The position numbers and the translations under genes are program-made. This document shows positions 24,030 through 32,782 of a stretch of 64,000 nt of DNA, piece after piece (the stretch's first letter is position 1; each line of letters starts with the position of its first letter). This DNA is from Hafnia alvei (GTDB lineage Bacteria; Pseudomonadota; Gammaproteobacteria; Enterobacterales; Enterobacteriaceae): the NCBI RefSeq assembly GCF_964063325.1, contig NZ_OZ061317.1:1-64000 (forward strand). The letters are read 5' to 3'. The notes below the pieces were generated by a model that saw only the letters and a list, made by a program, of their open reading frames with translations, was not told the origin of the DNA and searched no databases.

Positions 24030-24460
24030 TGCCTTGGCTATTCTATTGTCTGGGGCTGTTTGCCGTGGTGATTTATGGCGGATCTTTTTCACCTTTAGGG
24101 CAGGCACGGGAAGAGCAGAACATTCACAATCAGCTACCCCAGCAGGCCAGACAAACCTTCACCTATCTCACCGCCCTCAATGACTGGCGATACAGCCATC
24201 CTTTAGAGAATGGCACCATCGATGCCCGTCAATTGGGCATCCCTCTCTCAAACCATCTGAAAAATCAGGTCGTCAACAGCCGTCTGTGGGTATGGCAACC
24301 GACGAAGCCCGGATTGTTTAACGCCTTGTTGGCCCAAAGCGATCGCACGGCATTAGTGGGTCAGGTACGCAGTCGGCGACTGTTTGATGCCACTAACACC
24401 GATATGCAGGTCGCAGTCCCTAGCACCGTGCCTGACGGCAGTCTGGTCTGTCTTAATTAA
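24029..24460 (+). CDS. pilM: PilM, thin-pilus biogenesis protein
   Basis: 143 aa with one N-terminal membrane segment (residues 3-20) and a periplasmic domain. It overlaps the pilL stop and precedes pilN by 14 nt, as in R64. The C-terminal TDMQVAVPSTVPDGSLV is a PilM-type ending. PilM is required for the R64 thin pilus; exact role unknown. Confidence 0.75.
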   Translation: MPWLFYCLGLFAVVIYGGSFSPLGQAREEQNIHNQLPQQARQTFTYLTALNDWRYSHPLENGTIDARQLGIPLSNHLKNQVVNSRLWVWQPTKPGLFNALLAQSDRTALVGQVRSRRLFDATNTDMQVAVPSTVPDGSLVCLN

Positions 24461-24474
24461 ATAAGAGAACTCCA

Positions 24475-26100
24475 ATGATGAAAAAAACGCTCACTGCGTT
24501 GGCGATGGCGTGCCTGCTCGCCGGCTGTAGCACGTTAGACAGAATTGACTCACTGGGTAAACAAGTCAGTGAGACCGAGAACACCACGACAAAGCATCTG
24601 CAGACCTTAAAAAGCGGCAATGTCGTTCGTGAACTCCCGAGTCAGTGGATAAACCCGGTTCCTCTTAACGCCAAAGGACGCGATAGAGAACGCCTGCCCG
24701 CCTGCCTTATTCCAATTAATCGTCCCGGTGCCATATCTCTTAATGACATCAGCGCTTTTATTACCCGTACCTGTAATATCTCTGTGGTACTCACACCGGA
24801 TGCACGTCAGATAACACAGGAAGGCGGCGCAACAGAACAAATCAAGGGCAGTTTGCCCGCCCCCGATGCCAACGGTATGATGCCGCTGGCACAGATGGGA
24901 GGCAGTTCGCCTGCACCGTCCCTATCCCGGCCAAGTGCCGGACTATCTCTACGTGGCGTTTACTGGAAAGGGTCACTCGACGGTTTTCTGGACAATATCA
25001 CGGCGCGGCTTGGTCTTTCTTGGCGTTATGAGGACGGTCGGATAGTGATTTACTATCTCGACACGCAAAACTTTCCTGTTTTGTTTATGGACTCACAGGC
25101 AGGGTTCAGTTCAAAAACTGTCAGTGGCACAACATCCTCAACGGGCAGCAGCGGCGGAGGTAGCGGCGGCGGGATTAGCGGCGACTCCAACACCTCGCAG
25201 TCCACCGACATGTCCATCAAGTCAAACCTGTACGGTGATGTCTCTGCGACGGTGAAGTCGATGCTTACACCGGGTGTCGGCCGCATGAATCTCGCAGCGG
25301 GTGTTCTGACGGTTACCGATACCTCTCGCGTCCTGTCACAAATAGGCCAGTATATTGACGGCCGCAACCGTGAGTTGAACCGTCAGGTTGTACTCAACGT
25401 TCAAATCTACAGCGTCGAAAACAAACGCACTGACCAGCTCGGCATCGACTGGGACGCCGTTTTAAGCCTTGGTAGTGTCAAAGCGACCTTCTCAAACGCG
25501 TTCACCAACGCTAACGACGCGATTTCGAGCGGCGGTGCGATGATCGTCGATGGGAAAGGCGCAGGAACAAAAGCGCTGGTCAAAGCTTTATCAGAACAAG
25601 GCAAAGTCAGCGTTGCGACGCAATCATCCAGTCTCACCACGAACCTGAGTGCCGTTCCTATTCAGGTTGCCCTGCAGCAAGACTATATCTCTGATATTAG
25701 CAGTGACCAGACGGCCAACGTCGGCACGAGCGTTTCTGCCACACGTTCAACGATAACCACCGGCTTTAATATGACGGTGCTGCCGTATTTGATGCCTGAC
25801 AGCAGCCAGATGCAGCTGCAATTCAGCGTCAATATGTCTGATGACCCGACCATGCGTACAGTCAAAGAAGGGGAGAACAGTTCTGTTGAACTGATGAAAA
25901 CCCGTCTCAAAACCTTCACGCAGCGCGTCAATATGAAATCAGGTCAAACGCTGATTTTAAGCGGCTATGAGCAGCTTAACACCACGGCAGATCATCAGGG
26001 TGTCGGCTCACCACGCTTCTTTGGTCTGGGTGGCGGAGCAAGCGGTGAGCAGAACCGGACTCAATTGGTCATGTTCGTTACACCAATCATAATGGGATAA
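24475..26100 (+). CDS. pilN: PilN, outer-membrane secretin lipoprotein of the thin pilus
   Basis: 541 aa, close to the R64 PilN length. Lipobox LLAGC (Cys18). Residues about 80-210 are N-domains; a Ser/Gly-rich linker follows (residues 220-240); the C-terminal half is a secretin domain (RQVVLNVQIYSVENKRTDQLGIDW, ... MKSGQTLILSGYEQLNT, ending with TQLVMFVTPIIMG). It forms the gated ring through which the pilus leaves the cell. AGAGAA upstream of two adjacent ATG codons. Confidence 0.92.
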   Translation: MMKKTLTALAMACLLAGCSTLDRIDSLGKQVSETENTTTKHLQTLKSGNVVRELPSQWINPVPLNAKGRDRERLPACLIPINRPGAISLNDISAFITRTCNISVVLTPDARQITQEGGATEQIKGSLPAPDANGMMPLAQMGGSSPAPSLSRPSAGLSLRGVYWKGSLDGFLDNITARLGLSWRYEDGRIVIYYLDTQNFPVLFMDSQAGFSSKTVSGTTSSTGSSGGGSGGGISGDSNTSQSTDMSIKSNLYGDVSATVKSMLTPGVGRMNLAAGVLTVTDTSRVLSQIGQYIDGRNRELNRQVVLNVQIYSVENKRTDQLGIDWDAVLSLGSVKATFSNAFTNANDAISSGGAMIVDGKGAGTKALVKALSEQGKVSVATQSSSLTTNLSAVPIQVALQQDYISDISSDQTANVGTSVSATRSTITTGFNMTVLPYLMPDSSQMQLQFSVNMSDDPTMRTVKEGENSSVELMKTRLKTFTQRVNMKSGQTLILSGYEQLNTTADHQGVGSPRFFGLGGGASGEQNRTQLVMFVTPIIMG

Positions 26101-26104
26101 TTTC

Positions 26105-27385
26105 ATGGAAAAACTGCCGAATATTTACGTCGTTGACCATGAAAAGTGTCACTACGTGGCGGGGCTCAACTGGGAGGTCACTTCACCCCAGTCGACTCGC
26201 CGTTCCCGCAAGAAAGCCCAAACAGAAGGTGCTGACCATTTCCTGGTGTGGCGCGGTGAAAAATGGCTTCTGGGCACGACGGTCCTGTCGGCCTTTCGTG
26301 AATCCCGTGACCGTCAGCCGTACCGCTCACTGGCGTTGCATCTCTTGCCTCATTTGCCACAAAACGGCTACGCCGTTATTCCTTTATCGGAGGAGCAATG
26401 GTGGTTTGTGGCCACGCTTGGCGGCCAGCTTTCCCCACTGAGCGATATCGTCGGCACAGCCGAGCAGATAAAGAACGCCATCAATGTCTTTATCATGATG
26501 AATCCCCTGCCCCCCGCAGGCTGGCAGGTCGTCGCGCCTGACAGTTTTGGGCTTGAAAATACGCAGCCTTCACCGAGTTTGGATGACTTATTGGCTCGTG
26601 TGAAAGGACGTAAAACACCGCGTCTGGTGCCGACCAATGTCAAAGCCGCTGCGATGCTATGGCTTGTCCTTTTGGCGCTCATTATTGCCGGTCACTTTAG
26701 CTGGCAATACTGGGAGCAATACAAGGAACAGGAAGAAATTGCGGCGGCGCAGGCCGAACTGGCAGCAAAGCGAGCGGCAATGAAAAGTGAAAACGGGCAT
26801 CGTCCGTGGGCCGACCTACCGCGTTTTAATACCGTATTACAAACGTGCCACAATCACTGGAAAACGCTGCCACTGTCTATCGCGGGCTGGACGTTTGCAC
26901 AGGCGCAATGTACACCGATCGGAAGCCTGTCAGTTAACTACTCGCTGCCTGAAGGGGGTACCGTGGCCGATTTTGCCAATCGACTTCCTCATTGGTATCC
27001 GGGGGTGGCGGCGGAATTTAATATTCCTGGTGCGGCCAATATGGGTAGTTTTACGCTCAGCTTCACCGCCCCGCCAACCACAGGGGCTGAAAACGTACCG
27101 AGCAATGCCATACAAACACAGCGCTTCACCAGTTTTGCTCAACGCATCAATGCAGCGCTGCAAATCGTCAAACAAGACAATTCGCTACGTGATGACGCCG
27201 GAAACCTTATCGACGTCCCGTGGAATACCTATGCGTTTACCTTTGTCACCGACATTCCCCCTGACCGCCTGTTTTTAACTCAACACTTTGATGATACCGG
27301 ACTGCGTTTGTCGCAGGTTTCGTTGACTCAGCGTGACGGTCAACTGACTTATACCCTAGAGGGATATCTCTATGCTGCGAAATAG
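26105..27385 (+). CDS. pilO: PilO, inner-membrane assembly protein of the thin pilus
   Basis: 426 aa. Cytoplasmic N-terminal half (residues 1-175), one membrane span (about 180-200, AAMLWLVLLALIIAGHFSW), then a coiled-coil-like stretch and a periplasmic domain with several Cys. The layout is GspL-like, fitting a platform protein that links the ATPase to the secretin. It overlaps pilP by 14 nt. Confidence 0.85.
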   Translation: MEKLPNIYVVDHEKCHYVAGLNWEVTSPQSTRRSRKKAQTEGADHFLVWRGEKWLLGTTVLSAFRESRDRQPYRSLALHLLPHLPQNGYAVIPLSEEQWWFVATLGGQLSPLSDIVGTAEQIKNAINVFIMMNPLPPAGWQVVAPDSFGLENTQPSPSLDDLLARVKGRKTPRLVPTNVKAAAMLWLVLLALIIAGHFSWQYWEQYKEQEEIAAAQAELAAKRAAMKSENGHRPWADLPRFNTVLQTCHNHWKTLPLSIAGWTFAQAQCTPIGSLSVNYSLPEGGTVADFANRLPHWYPGVAAEFNIPGAANMGSFTLSFTAPPTTGAENVPSNAIQTQRFTSFAQRINAALQIVKQDNSLRDDAGNLIDVPWNTYAFTFVTDIPPDRLFLTQHFDDTGLRLSQVSLTQRDGQLTYTLEGYLYAAK

Positions 27386-27887
27386 CCTACTGGTTTCACT
27401 GGCACTGTTTCCTGTGCTGGTTTTGGCTGCATCTGAACCCACACCGCCCCCGCCTGAAGCCATGATGGTTTCAACACCGCCATCGGGCGGTAATGTTGTC
27501 AATATGGAAGATATACAGGCGCAAACCATGCTCTATCAGGCTCAACTCCTGCGCGATAAAGCGCTCGTTGAGCTTCAAAAGCTCGGCAGTGATGGCGACA
27601 GTCGCACACTCGCCAGCGCGCCATTGCCTTATGATACTTCGGCCTCTCAGTCAGCTGCGCCGGCAGCACAGGCAAAAGATGATACCCCGCCTCTGGTAAT
27701 CCAAATCACGGGGGCCGGAAAAACAGTCTCCGCGTTAATCAGAACCAGCGGGGGTAACCAACTGATGGTTCAAGCCGGCAACGCTATCCCCGGTACGAAC
27801 CTAAAAGTCGAGAAAATCTCCTTCGATGCCGTCACCGTCAGCAGACCAGGCAAGCAGCCTTGGATACTGGCTTTTGCAGAGGATTAA
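27372..27887 (+). CDS. pilP: PilP, thin-pilus biogenesis protein
   Basis: 171 aa with a cleavable signal peptide (cleavage expected after about residue 20, VLAAS), a Pro-rich segment, a helical part (NMEDIQAQTMLYQAQLLRDKALVELQKL) and a small C-terminal beta domain (ISGAGKT-like LVIQITGAGKTVSALIRTSGGNQLMVQAG). It resembles GspC/PilP-type periplasmic connectors. Starts inside the end of pilO. Confidence 0.82.
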   Translation: MLRNSLLVSLALFPVLVLAASEPTPPPPEAMMVSTPPSGGNVVNMEDIQAQTMLYQAQLLRDKALVELQKLGSDGDSRTLASAPLPYDTSASQSAAPAAQAKDDTPPLVIQITGAGKTVSALIRTSGGNQLMVQAGNAIPGTNLKVEKISFDAVTVSRPGKQPWILAFAED

Positions 27888-27889
27888 CG

Positions 27890-28075
27890 ATGAAAAATAC
27901 AGTTGACGATAGTACTTATCAGAACACGCACACCCCTCCCAAACTCGATCCATCTGATTTTTCAGCTGAAGAGATAGATCGACTCATTGAAAAGATGCTC
28001 AAGCCCGAAGGGGCAACCATCATTTTGGGTTCAACCGGTAAAGGATGCTCATCGTTAAGCGGAGTTAAATCATGA
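27890..28075 (+). CDS. Small ORF between pilP and pilQ
   Basis: 61 aa, ATG 2 nt after the pilP stop, with GAGG 9 nt upstream. Acidic (PSDFSAEEIDRLIEKMLKPEG) with a Gly/Ser-rich end. It overlaps the pilQ start by 4 nt. R64 has no gene of this type that I can name here. It may be a cytoplasmic regulator of the PilQ ATPase, which is inference from position. Confidence 0.6.
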   Translation: MKNTVDDSTYQNTHTPPKLDPSDFSAEEIDRLIEKMLKPEGATIILGSTGKGCSSLSGVKS

Positions 28076-29571
28076 GTGGGTCAGCTGAACGCTATCTGTG
28101 GCAGACACACGATAAACTTTACGTGTCGGCAGACCATGCAGCCTTGCCCGAAGTGCAGAGCGTTGTCGCGCGAACGCTGCGCGAAGGCTCCGGACTCATC
28201 CTCGAGACCTGCTCTCTGCAGCAACTTCGCGAGTATCAAAGTGGACCGCAAGCGCAGGCTGCTATGGCCAAAGGTGCCGTTGATAACTCTCAGGAACAAA
28301 ACCGTGTACTGGCGTATTACCGTGACGCGCTAAAACAACACGCCTCTGATATTCATTATCGCATCGGTGAAAACGGACTGACCCGAATCCTGTTTCGCAT
28401 TCACGGTGAACTCGGGGAGATCGGGCATCTTGAACCGGACGAAGGTTACACGCTGGCTTCAACCATCATTCAGTCGATGTGCGACGAGGCGGAACCGAGT
28501 TTTCACGCAAACCGCCCTCAAAGTGCGCGCCTGCGTAAAGAGTTTTTGCGTCAGGTGGGGCTGTTTGGGGCGCGCTATGAGCACTATCCCACGGAGTTTG
28601 GCCTGTTAGCCGTGATGCGCCTTATACCCGATGACGGTGACAATCCACCCTCACTGCCCGAGCTGGGTTTTCTTCCTGCGCAGATTGCCCTACTTGAACA
28701 GATGCTGATGACGCCCGAAGGGATGCTGTTAATCTCCGGTCCCACCGGTTCAGGGAAATCCACGACGCTGCGCACGATGTGCCGTATGTATATGGAACTC
28801 ACCAACGGCACCCGACATCTCTTAACCTTTGAGGACCCCGTTGAAGGCGGAATACCCGGCGCTGTTCAGTGCGGGATCAAAGCGGACCGCAGTAAGCCTG
28901 ACGCGGTGAGTCAAGCATGGAGCAGTGCGTTATCCAGCGGAATGCGACTCGATCCGGATGCGATTTTGGTCGGCGAGCAACGTGACCGTAACTCGGCGAT
29001 GGCCAGTATTATCGCCGCACTCACGGGACATATCGTTCTAAGTACCGTCCATACTCCTGATGCTATCCGTATTATCGACCGTTTGATTGAAACCTTTGGT
29101 GTCAGCGCCTCATTGGTCATTGATCCACAGGTCATGATGGGGCTGATGTCACAGCGATTGGTGCAGGCGCTCTGTCCACGTTGCAAACTGACTTATGCAG
29201 AGCGACTGAAAACCCAAGCGCTGCCCGCCTTGCATCCGAGTCAAAAAGATCTGCTGGATGAACACACCGATACCCAGCACATTGCATTCCGTCATCCTGA
29301 CGGTTGCCCTGATTGCTGGAAAGGCGTGATTGGACGCCGCGCTATTGCCGAAGTCATCCGACCCGATGCCATGTTTATGGACATGTACCAGCGTCACGGC
29401 AAACTGCAAACCCGCAGTTACTGGGTACATTACATGCAGGGCATCACTCGCCGCGCGCACCTGCAGCATTATCTAAACGCCGGTCAGGTCGATCCCCTCA
29501 GTGCGCACTTCACCTGCCCACTGGATGAAGACAAACGCCTGCTATTACCGAAAGAGGCCGTCAATGTTTGA
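28072..29571 (+). CDS. pilQ: PilQ, thin-pilus assembly ATPase
   Basis: 499 aa GspE/PilB-type secretion ATPase. Walker A GPTGSGKST (223-231), Asp box FEDPVE (253-258), Walker B region MRLDPDAILVGE (291-302), His box STVHTPDA (324-331) and a tetracysteine zinc motif (CPRC 368-371, CPDC 412-415). It powers pilus extension from the inner membrane. Starts inside the preceding small ORF; overlaps pilR by 8 nt. Confidence 0.95.
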   Translation: MSGSAERYLWQTHDKLYVSADHAALPEVQSVVARTLREGSGLILETCSLQQLREYQSGPQAQAAMAKGAVDNSQEQNRVLAYYRDALKQHASDIHYRIGENGLTRILFRIHGELGEIGHLEPDEGYTLASTIIQSMCDEAEPSFHANRPQSARLRKEFLRQVGLFGARYEHYPTEFGLLAVMRLIPDDGDNPPSLPELGFLPAQIALLEQMLMTPEGMLLISGPTGSGKSTTLRTMCRMYMELTNGTRHLLTFEDPVEGGIPGAVQCGIKADRSKPDAVSQAWSSALSSGMRLDPDAILVGEQRDRNSAMASIIAALTGHIVLSTVHTPDAIRIIDRLIETFGVSASLVIDPQVMMGLMSQRLVQALCPRCKLTYAERLKTQALPALHPSQKDLLDEHTDTQHIAFRHPDGCPDCWKGVIGRRAIAEVIRPDAMFMDMYQRHGKLQTRSYWVHYMQGITRRAHLQHYLNAGQVDPLSAHFTCPLDEDKRLLLPKEAVNV

Positions 29572-30679
29572 TATCGATGCGATCCAGAAACAGCTCGCGC
29601 AGCTGCTGTCTCCATTACAAAAAGGATGGGAAAAGGCTGAGATTTGGCTGGGACGAAAGACCTTTAATGCCAGCGATCGCTTAATGATTTATGAGGATTT
29701 AGCCTTTTTACTCGATAACAGCGTCAAGCTCGAAGATGCCGTCAAGGGCATGGCTGCCAATCGACGACAAGGAACATTTCGCCCCGGTGCCAGTGTCTAC
29801 TGCCTTGAGGATATCGCCCAATCGCTCACGCAGGGCAAGTCACTGGATCAGGGACTTCGCCACTGGATACCCCGCAACGAAGCAGCCATCATTCAATCCG
29901 GCGTACAGGAAAAGCAATTAGCGGACGCCCTCAGACGTGCTAAGCAGCTGGTGTTATCTGTCCGTGATATTCGCTCAACGGTCATCGAACGGCTGACCCA
30001 GCCGCTGCTGCTGTTTTTTAGCCTGTTAGCACTGGCCTGTATGATGTCATGGAACTTTGTTCCGCAACTGGAAACCTTACAGCCGCGAGACCAATGGCAG
30101 GGAAGCCTGATGTGGATGGCCAGCATTTCTGATTTATTTGGTCAACACCTCAGCGTGTGGCTCATTGGGGTCCTCTTTATCGCCGCATGGACTTACTGGT
30201 CTTTGGGTAACCTGACAGGCCCTGCCCGACGCTTCATGGATAAATGCCCGCCTTGGTCAATTTATCGTGAAATTCAGGGGGCAACATTTCTCCTCAATTT
30301 CGCCGCGTTATCCCGCGCGCAGGTAAAAGAGGAAGACGCCTTACTGCAATTGAGCCTACACGCCTCCCTCTGGCTACGACAGCGACTCAACGCGACAACC
30401 CGACTGATGAAAAGCGGTCGTTCACTGGGGCACGCGTTGTATGAAACTGGCTATCAGTTTCCTTCCAAGGATGCGATCAACCGCCTCAAACTCCTCACGC
30501 AAGGGGACGGGGGGGAAACCATCATCGACAGTTTTGCCCACGACCAGCTAGTCCGAACGCTGGCCAACATCAAGAGTCTGGCCGGGTGGTTAAACCTGAT
30601 TATTTACGCTTTGTCAGGCCTGTATATGGCGCTCGTCGCCGTTTCAACGCAAAACCTCAGCGCTGTCACCGGCGCATAA
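29564..30679 (+). CDS. pilR: PilR, inner-membrane platform protein (T2SF family)
   Basis: 371 aa from ATG 29564 (GAGG 7 nt upstream, inside the end of pilQ). Two GspF-type helical domains and three membrane spans (around residues 145-165, 190-215 and 345-365). GspF/PilC homologues couple the ATPase to the growing pilus. Length and order agree with R64. Confidence 0.9.
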   Translation: MFDIDAIQKQLAQLLSPLQKGWEKAEIWLGRKTFNASDRLMIYEDLAFLLDNSVKLEDAVKGMAANRRQGTFRPGASVYCLEDIAQSLTQGKSLDQGLRHWIPRNEAAIIQSGVQEKQLADALRRAKQLVLSVRDIRSTVIERLTQPLLLFFSLLALACMMSWNFVPQLETLQPRDQWQGSLMWMASISDLFGQHLSVWLIGVLFIAAWTYWSLGNLTGPARRFMDKCPPWSIYREIQGATFLLNFAALSRAQVKEEDALLQLSLHASLWLRQRLNATTRLMKSGRSLGHALYETGYQFPSKDAINRLKLLTQGDGGETIIDSFAHDQLVRTLANIKSLAGWLNLIIYALSGLYMALVAVSTQNLSAVTGA

Positions 30680-30708
30680 CTTAATCCAATCAAAAACAAG
30701 GAACCTTT

Positions 30709-31305
30709 ATGGACAACATCACGTTATCCCGATGCCCTGCGTCTGTTCACCGTGGCGAGGCCAACTTATTGGCACTGGTCATCACACTCGCTGTTGTCGC
30801 AGTTATGGTCATCAGCGTCATCAAATTTGGGTCGGGTATCTCTGATTCCAATAACGTCCAAGCCGAGTACAGCAACGGGACGAGCATTATCACTAACGCC
30901 CGAGCGCGACTGAAAACTGACGGGATTTATGATTTCAGCGGCGCAGCGGATATGACCGGTACGCTTATCCAGTTTGGCGGCGCACCCGGGGGAATGAAGA
31001 TTGATGGCAACAAAACGTCAGGCACTGCCACATTAAGAAATTCCTTTGGCGGTACCGTCACGCTGGCTCCTGCGACCAGCAGCGGTTCAGCAAAATCAGC
31101 CTTTACGCTGACTTACAACGGTATTCCGTATGAAGCCTGTACACAGCTCGCCACATCCATGAGCAGCGCCCCAAGCATTATCACCACGTCGATTAACGGC
31201 ACCGCAAACAACGGCACCGTATCTGCCGCTAACGCAGGTAAACAGTGCACCGCTAACAGCGGGAGTACCGGGCAAAACACGCTGGCATTCACCACCAACA
31301 ACTAA
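30709..31305 (+). CDS. pilS: PilS, major thin-pilus prepilin
   Basis: 198 aa. Short leader ending in Arg-Gly16, then a hydrophobic helix (NLLALVITLAVVAVMVISVI). The body has the R64 PilS segments (DGIYDFSGAADMTGTLIQFGG, SGTATLRNSFGGTVTLAP) and a Cys pair (ACTQLA ... GKQCTA) for the C-terminal disulfide loop. Cleavage by PilU is expected after Gly16; the mature protein would begin with Glu, not the usual aromatic or methylated hydrophobic residue. AAGGAA precedes the ATG. Confidence 0.9.
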   Translation: MDNITLSRCPASVHRGEANLLALVITLAVVAVMVISVIKFGSGISDSNNVQAEYSNGTSIITNARARLKTDGIYDFSGAADMTGTLIQFGGAPGGMKIDGNKTSGTATLRNSFGGTVTLAPATSSGSAKSAFTLTYNGIPYEACTQLATSMSSAPSIITTSINGTANNGTVSAANAGKQCTANSGSTGQNTLAFTTNN

Positions 31306-31320
31306 GGGATAGGAGGAGGC

Positions 31321-31794
31321 ATGGCTGTCTTACGCAATACGCTCCTCCTGCTGGTATTGAGTCTGGGTCTAACGGCTCAGGCTCATGCCTGGTGTTTTAC
31401 TGAGGCGGGACAGCGTTATCACATCGATCCCCTATTGCTGAGGGCCATTGCGATTCAAGAAAGCTCACTGAATCCCAAAGCTGTCGGCGTTAACCGAGAC
31501 AAACAAGGAAAAGCAACCAGTCGCGACTATGGGCTGATGCAAATCAATGATGCGAACGCGAACCGACTCATATCGATGGGGATCATTAGCAGCCATCAAG
31601 AGCTACTCAGCAATGCTTGCCTAAATGTTCAGGCGGGCGCTTGGGTGCTGGCGAGGCATTTTCAGGTCTGTGGTATTACGTGGGATTGTTTGGGCTCGTA
31701 TAACGCAGGATTCAGGGACAAAAATTCGCCCATCAGACAGCGCTATGCGCGGCAAGTATACACAATCTACCAGCGGTTACGGGGGGTTGGATGA
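31321..31794 (+). CDS. pilT: PilT, lytic transglycosylase
   Basis: 157 aa, signal peptide (residues 1-23, AHA/WCF). SLT domain: catalytic Glu47 in AIAIQESSLNPKAVG, GLMQIN at 71-76, and LGSYNAGF near the C-terminus. It opens peptidoglycan for the pilus apparatus. In I-type plasmids pilT is this enzyme, not the retraction ATPase of other type IV pili. Overlaps pilU by 4 nt. Confidence 0.93.
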   Translation: MAVLRNTLLLLVLSLGLTAQAHAWCFTEAGQRYHIDPLLLRAIAIQESSLNPKAVGVNRDKQGKATSRDYGLMQINDANANRLISMGIISSHQELLSNACLNVQAGAWVLARHFQVCGITWDCLGSYNAGFRDKNSPIRQRYARQVYTIYQRLRGVG

Positions 31795-32402
31795 GCCTGC
31801 TGTCAGGAATAGTCACTCTCTCGTTATTGTGTTTTTGTCTCTATTTGCAAAGGAGGCAAGTTAACGCATTTTTGCGTGAACATGACGCGCCCCCATTGCC
31901 CGACCGGCTGTCCGACGCTGTATCGCTGGTCTTTTTGATGCTCGGCCTATTTCTCACCTATCAGGAGAAATTCTCCGCGCTGCTCATGTTCACCGCCCTA
32001 CTTCCACTGCTGTGGCTCGATACCTTTCGACACTGGCTGCCGTTACGTTTCACCAACGCCTTCTGGTGTATTGGTCTGCTCACGCAGTTACTGTCCATTG
32101 AGCACGACTTATCGCTGCTATCGGCTGTCCTTGGTAGCACCCTCATGTTCTGTCTGATGGGAACACTATGGTGGGGCCTCAAACGCTACCACCGACGTGA
32201 AGTTTTAGGCTTGGGGGATGTTCATCTTATTGCAGGCCTTTTTGCGTGGCTCTCTCCCGCGACCGCACTGTACAGCTGTGGCGGCGCATTTTTGCTCATG
32301 CTTTTGCCGATGAGTCTCAATAAAAGCCCACAGCCGCTCGCCCCCTATTTGTGCCTGTCATTACTGACCGGCCTCTTTATTGTGGAGTTCACCCCAAAAT
32401 GA
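31791..32402 (+). CDS. pilU: PilU, prepilin peptidase
   Basis: 203 aa polytopic membrane protein of the A24 aspartic peptidase family without the N-terminal methylase/Cys4 domain. Catalytic aspartates: Asp77 (LLWLDTFRHWLP) and Asp143 in the GLGD motif (140-143). It processes PilS and PilV. ATGA overlaps on both sides tie it to its neighbours. Confidence 0.92.
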   Translation: MSLLSGIVTLSLLCFCLYLQRRQVNAFLREHDAPPLPDRLSDAVSLVFLMLGLFLTYQEKFSALLMFTALLPLLWLDTFRHWLPLRFTNAFWCIGLLTQLLSIEHDLSLLSAVLGSTLMFCLMGTLWWGLKRYHRREVLGLGDVHLIAGLFAWLSPATALYSCGGAFLLMLLPMSLNKSPQPLAPYLCLSLLTGLFIVEFTPK

Positions 32403-32782
32403 AGCACTTACCGCCGCCTCTCTTTGTGTTGTTGGTCGGCTTCACGCTGGGTCTTGGCGTGGGCTCTATCGCTAATTATTACCTACTCAATCTTCAAAAA
32501 GATGAGCTACTCAGTAATTTGAACAACCTACATGTAGAAAGCATCTACAACCTCAACACCAATGAATCGATATTAACGTTCAAAAGTGTTCATCAACGTC
32601 TGTGTGGCGAATATATCGGCCAGCTAGCCAGCTCACCTTTGAAAGAGATAAACGTCATCATCAATGGTGTACGTTTCGCGCGTTCAAAAACACACAGTAA
32701 AGCCGAAAATGCATGCTTACCTGATGATGGGTTTTTGGGTCAGAACGAACTTGTACTCTATTCAGCAGGGAGGTCGAAATGA
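32399..32782 (+). CDS. Small membrane-anchored protein between pilU and pilV
   Basis: 127 aa; start ATG 32399 overlaps the pilU stop (ATGA), and its stop overlaps the pilV start. One N-terminal membrane span (residues 8-28, LFVLLVGFTLGLGVGSIANYY) and a periplasmic domain with two Cys (LCGEY, NACLPDD). Not recognised from R64. Its tight coupling suggests a role with the minor pilin PilV, perhaps as a pilin-like partner or chaperone. Confidence 0.65.
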   Translation: MKHLPPPLFVLLVGFTLGLGVGSIANYYLLNLQKDELLSNLNNLHVESIYNLNTNESILTFKSVHQRLCGEYIGQLASSPLKEINVIINGVRFARSKTHSKAENACLPDDGFLGQNELVLYSAGRSK

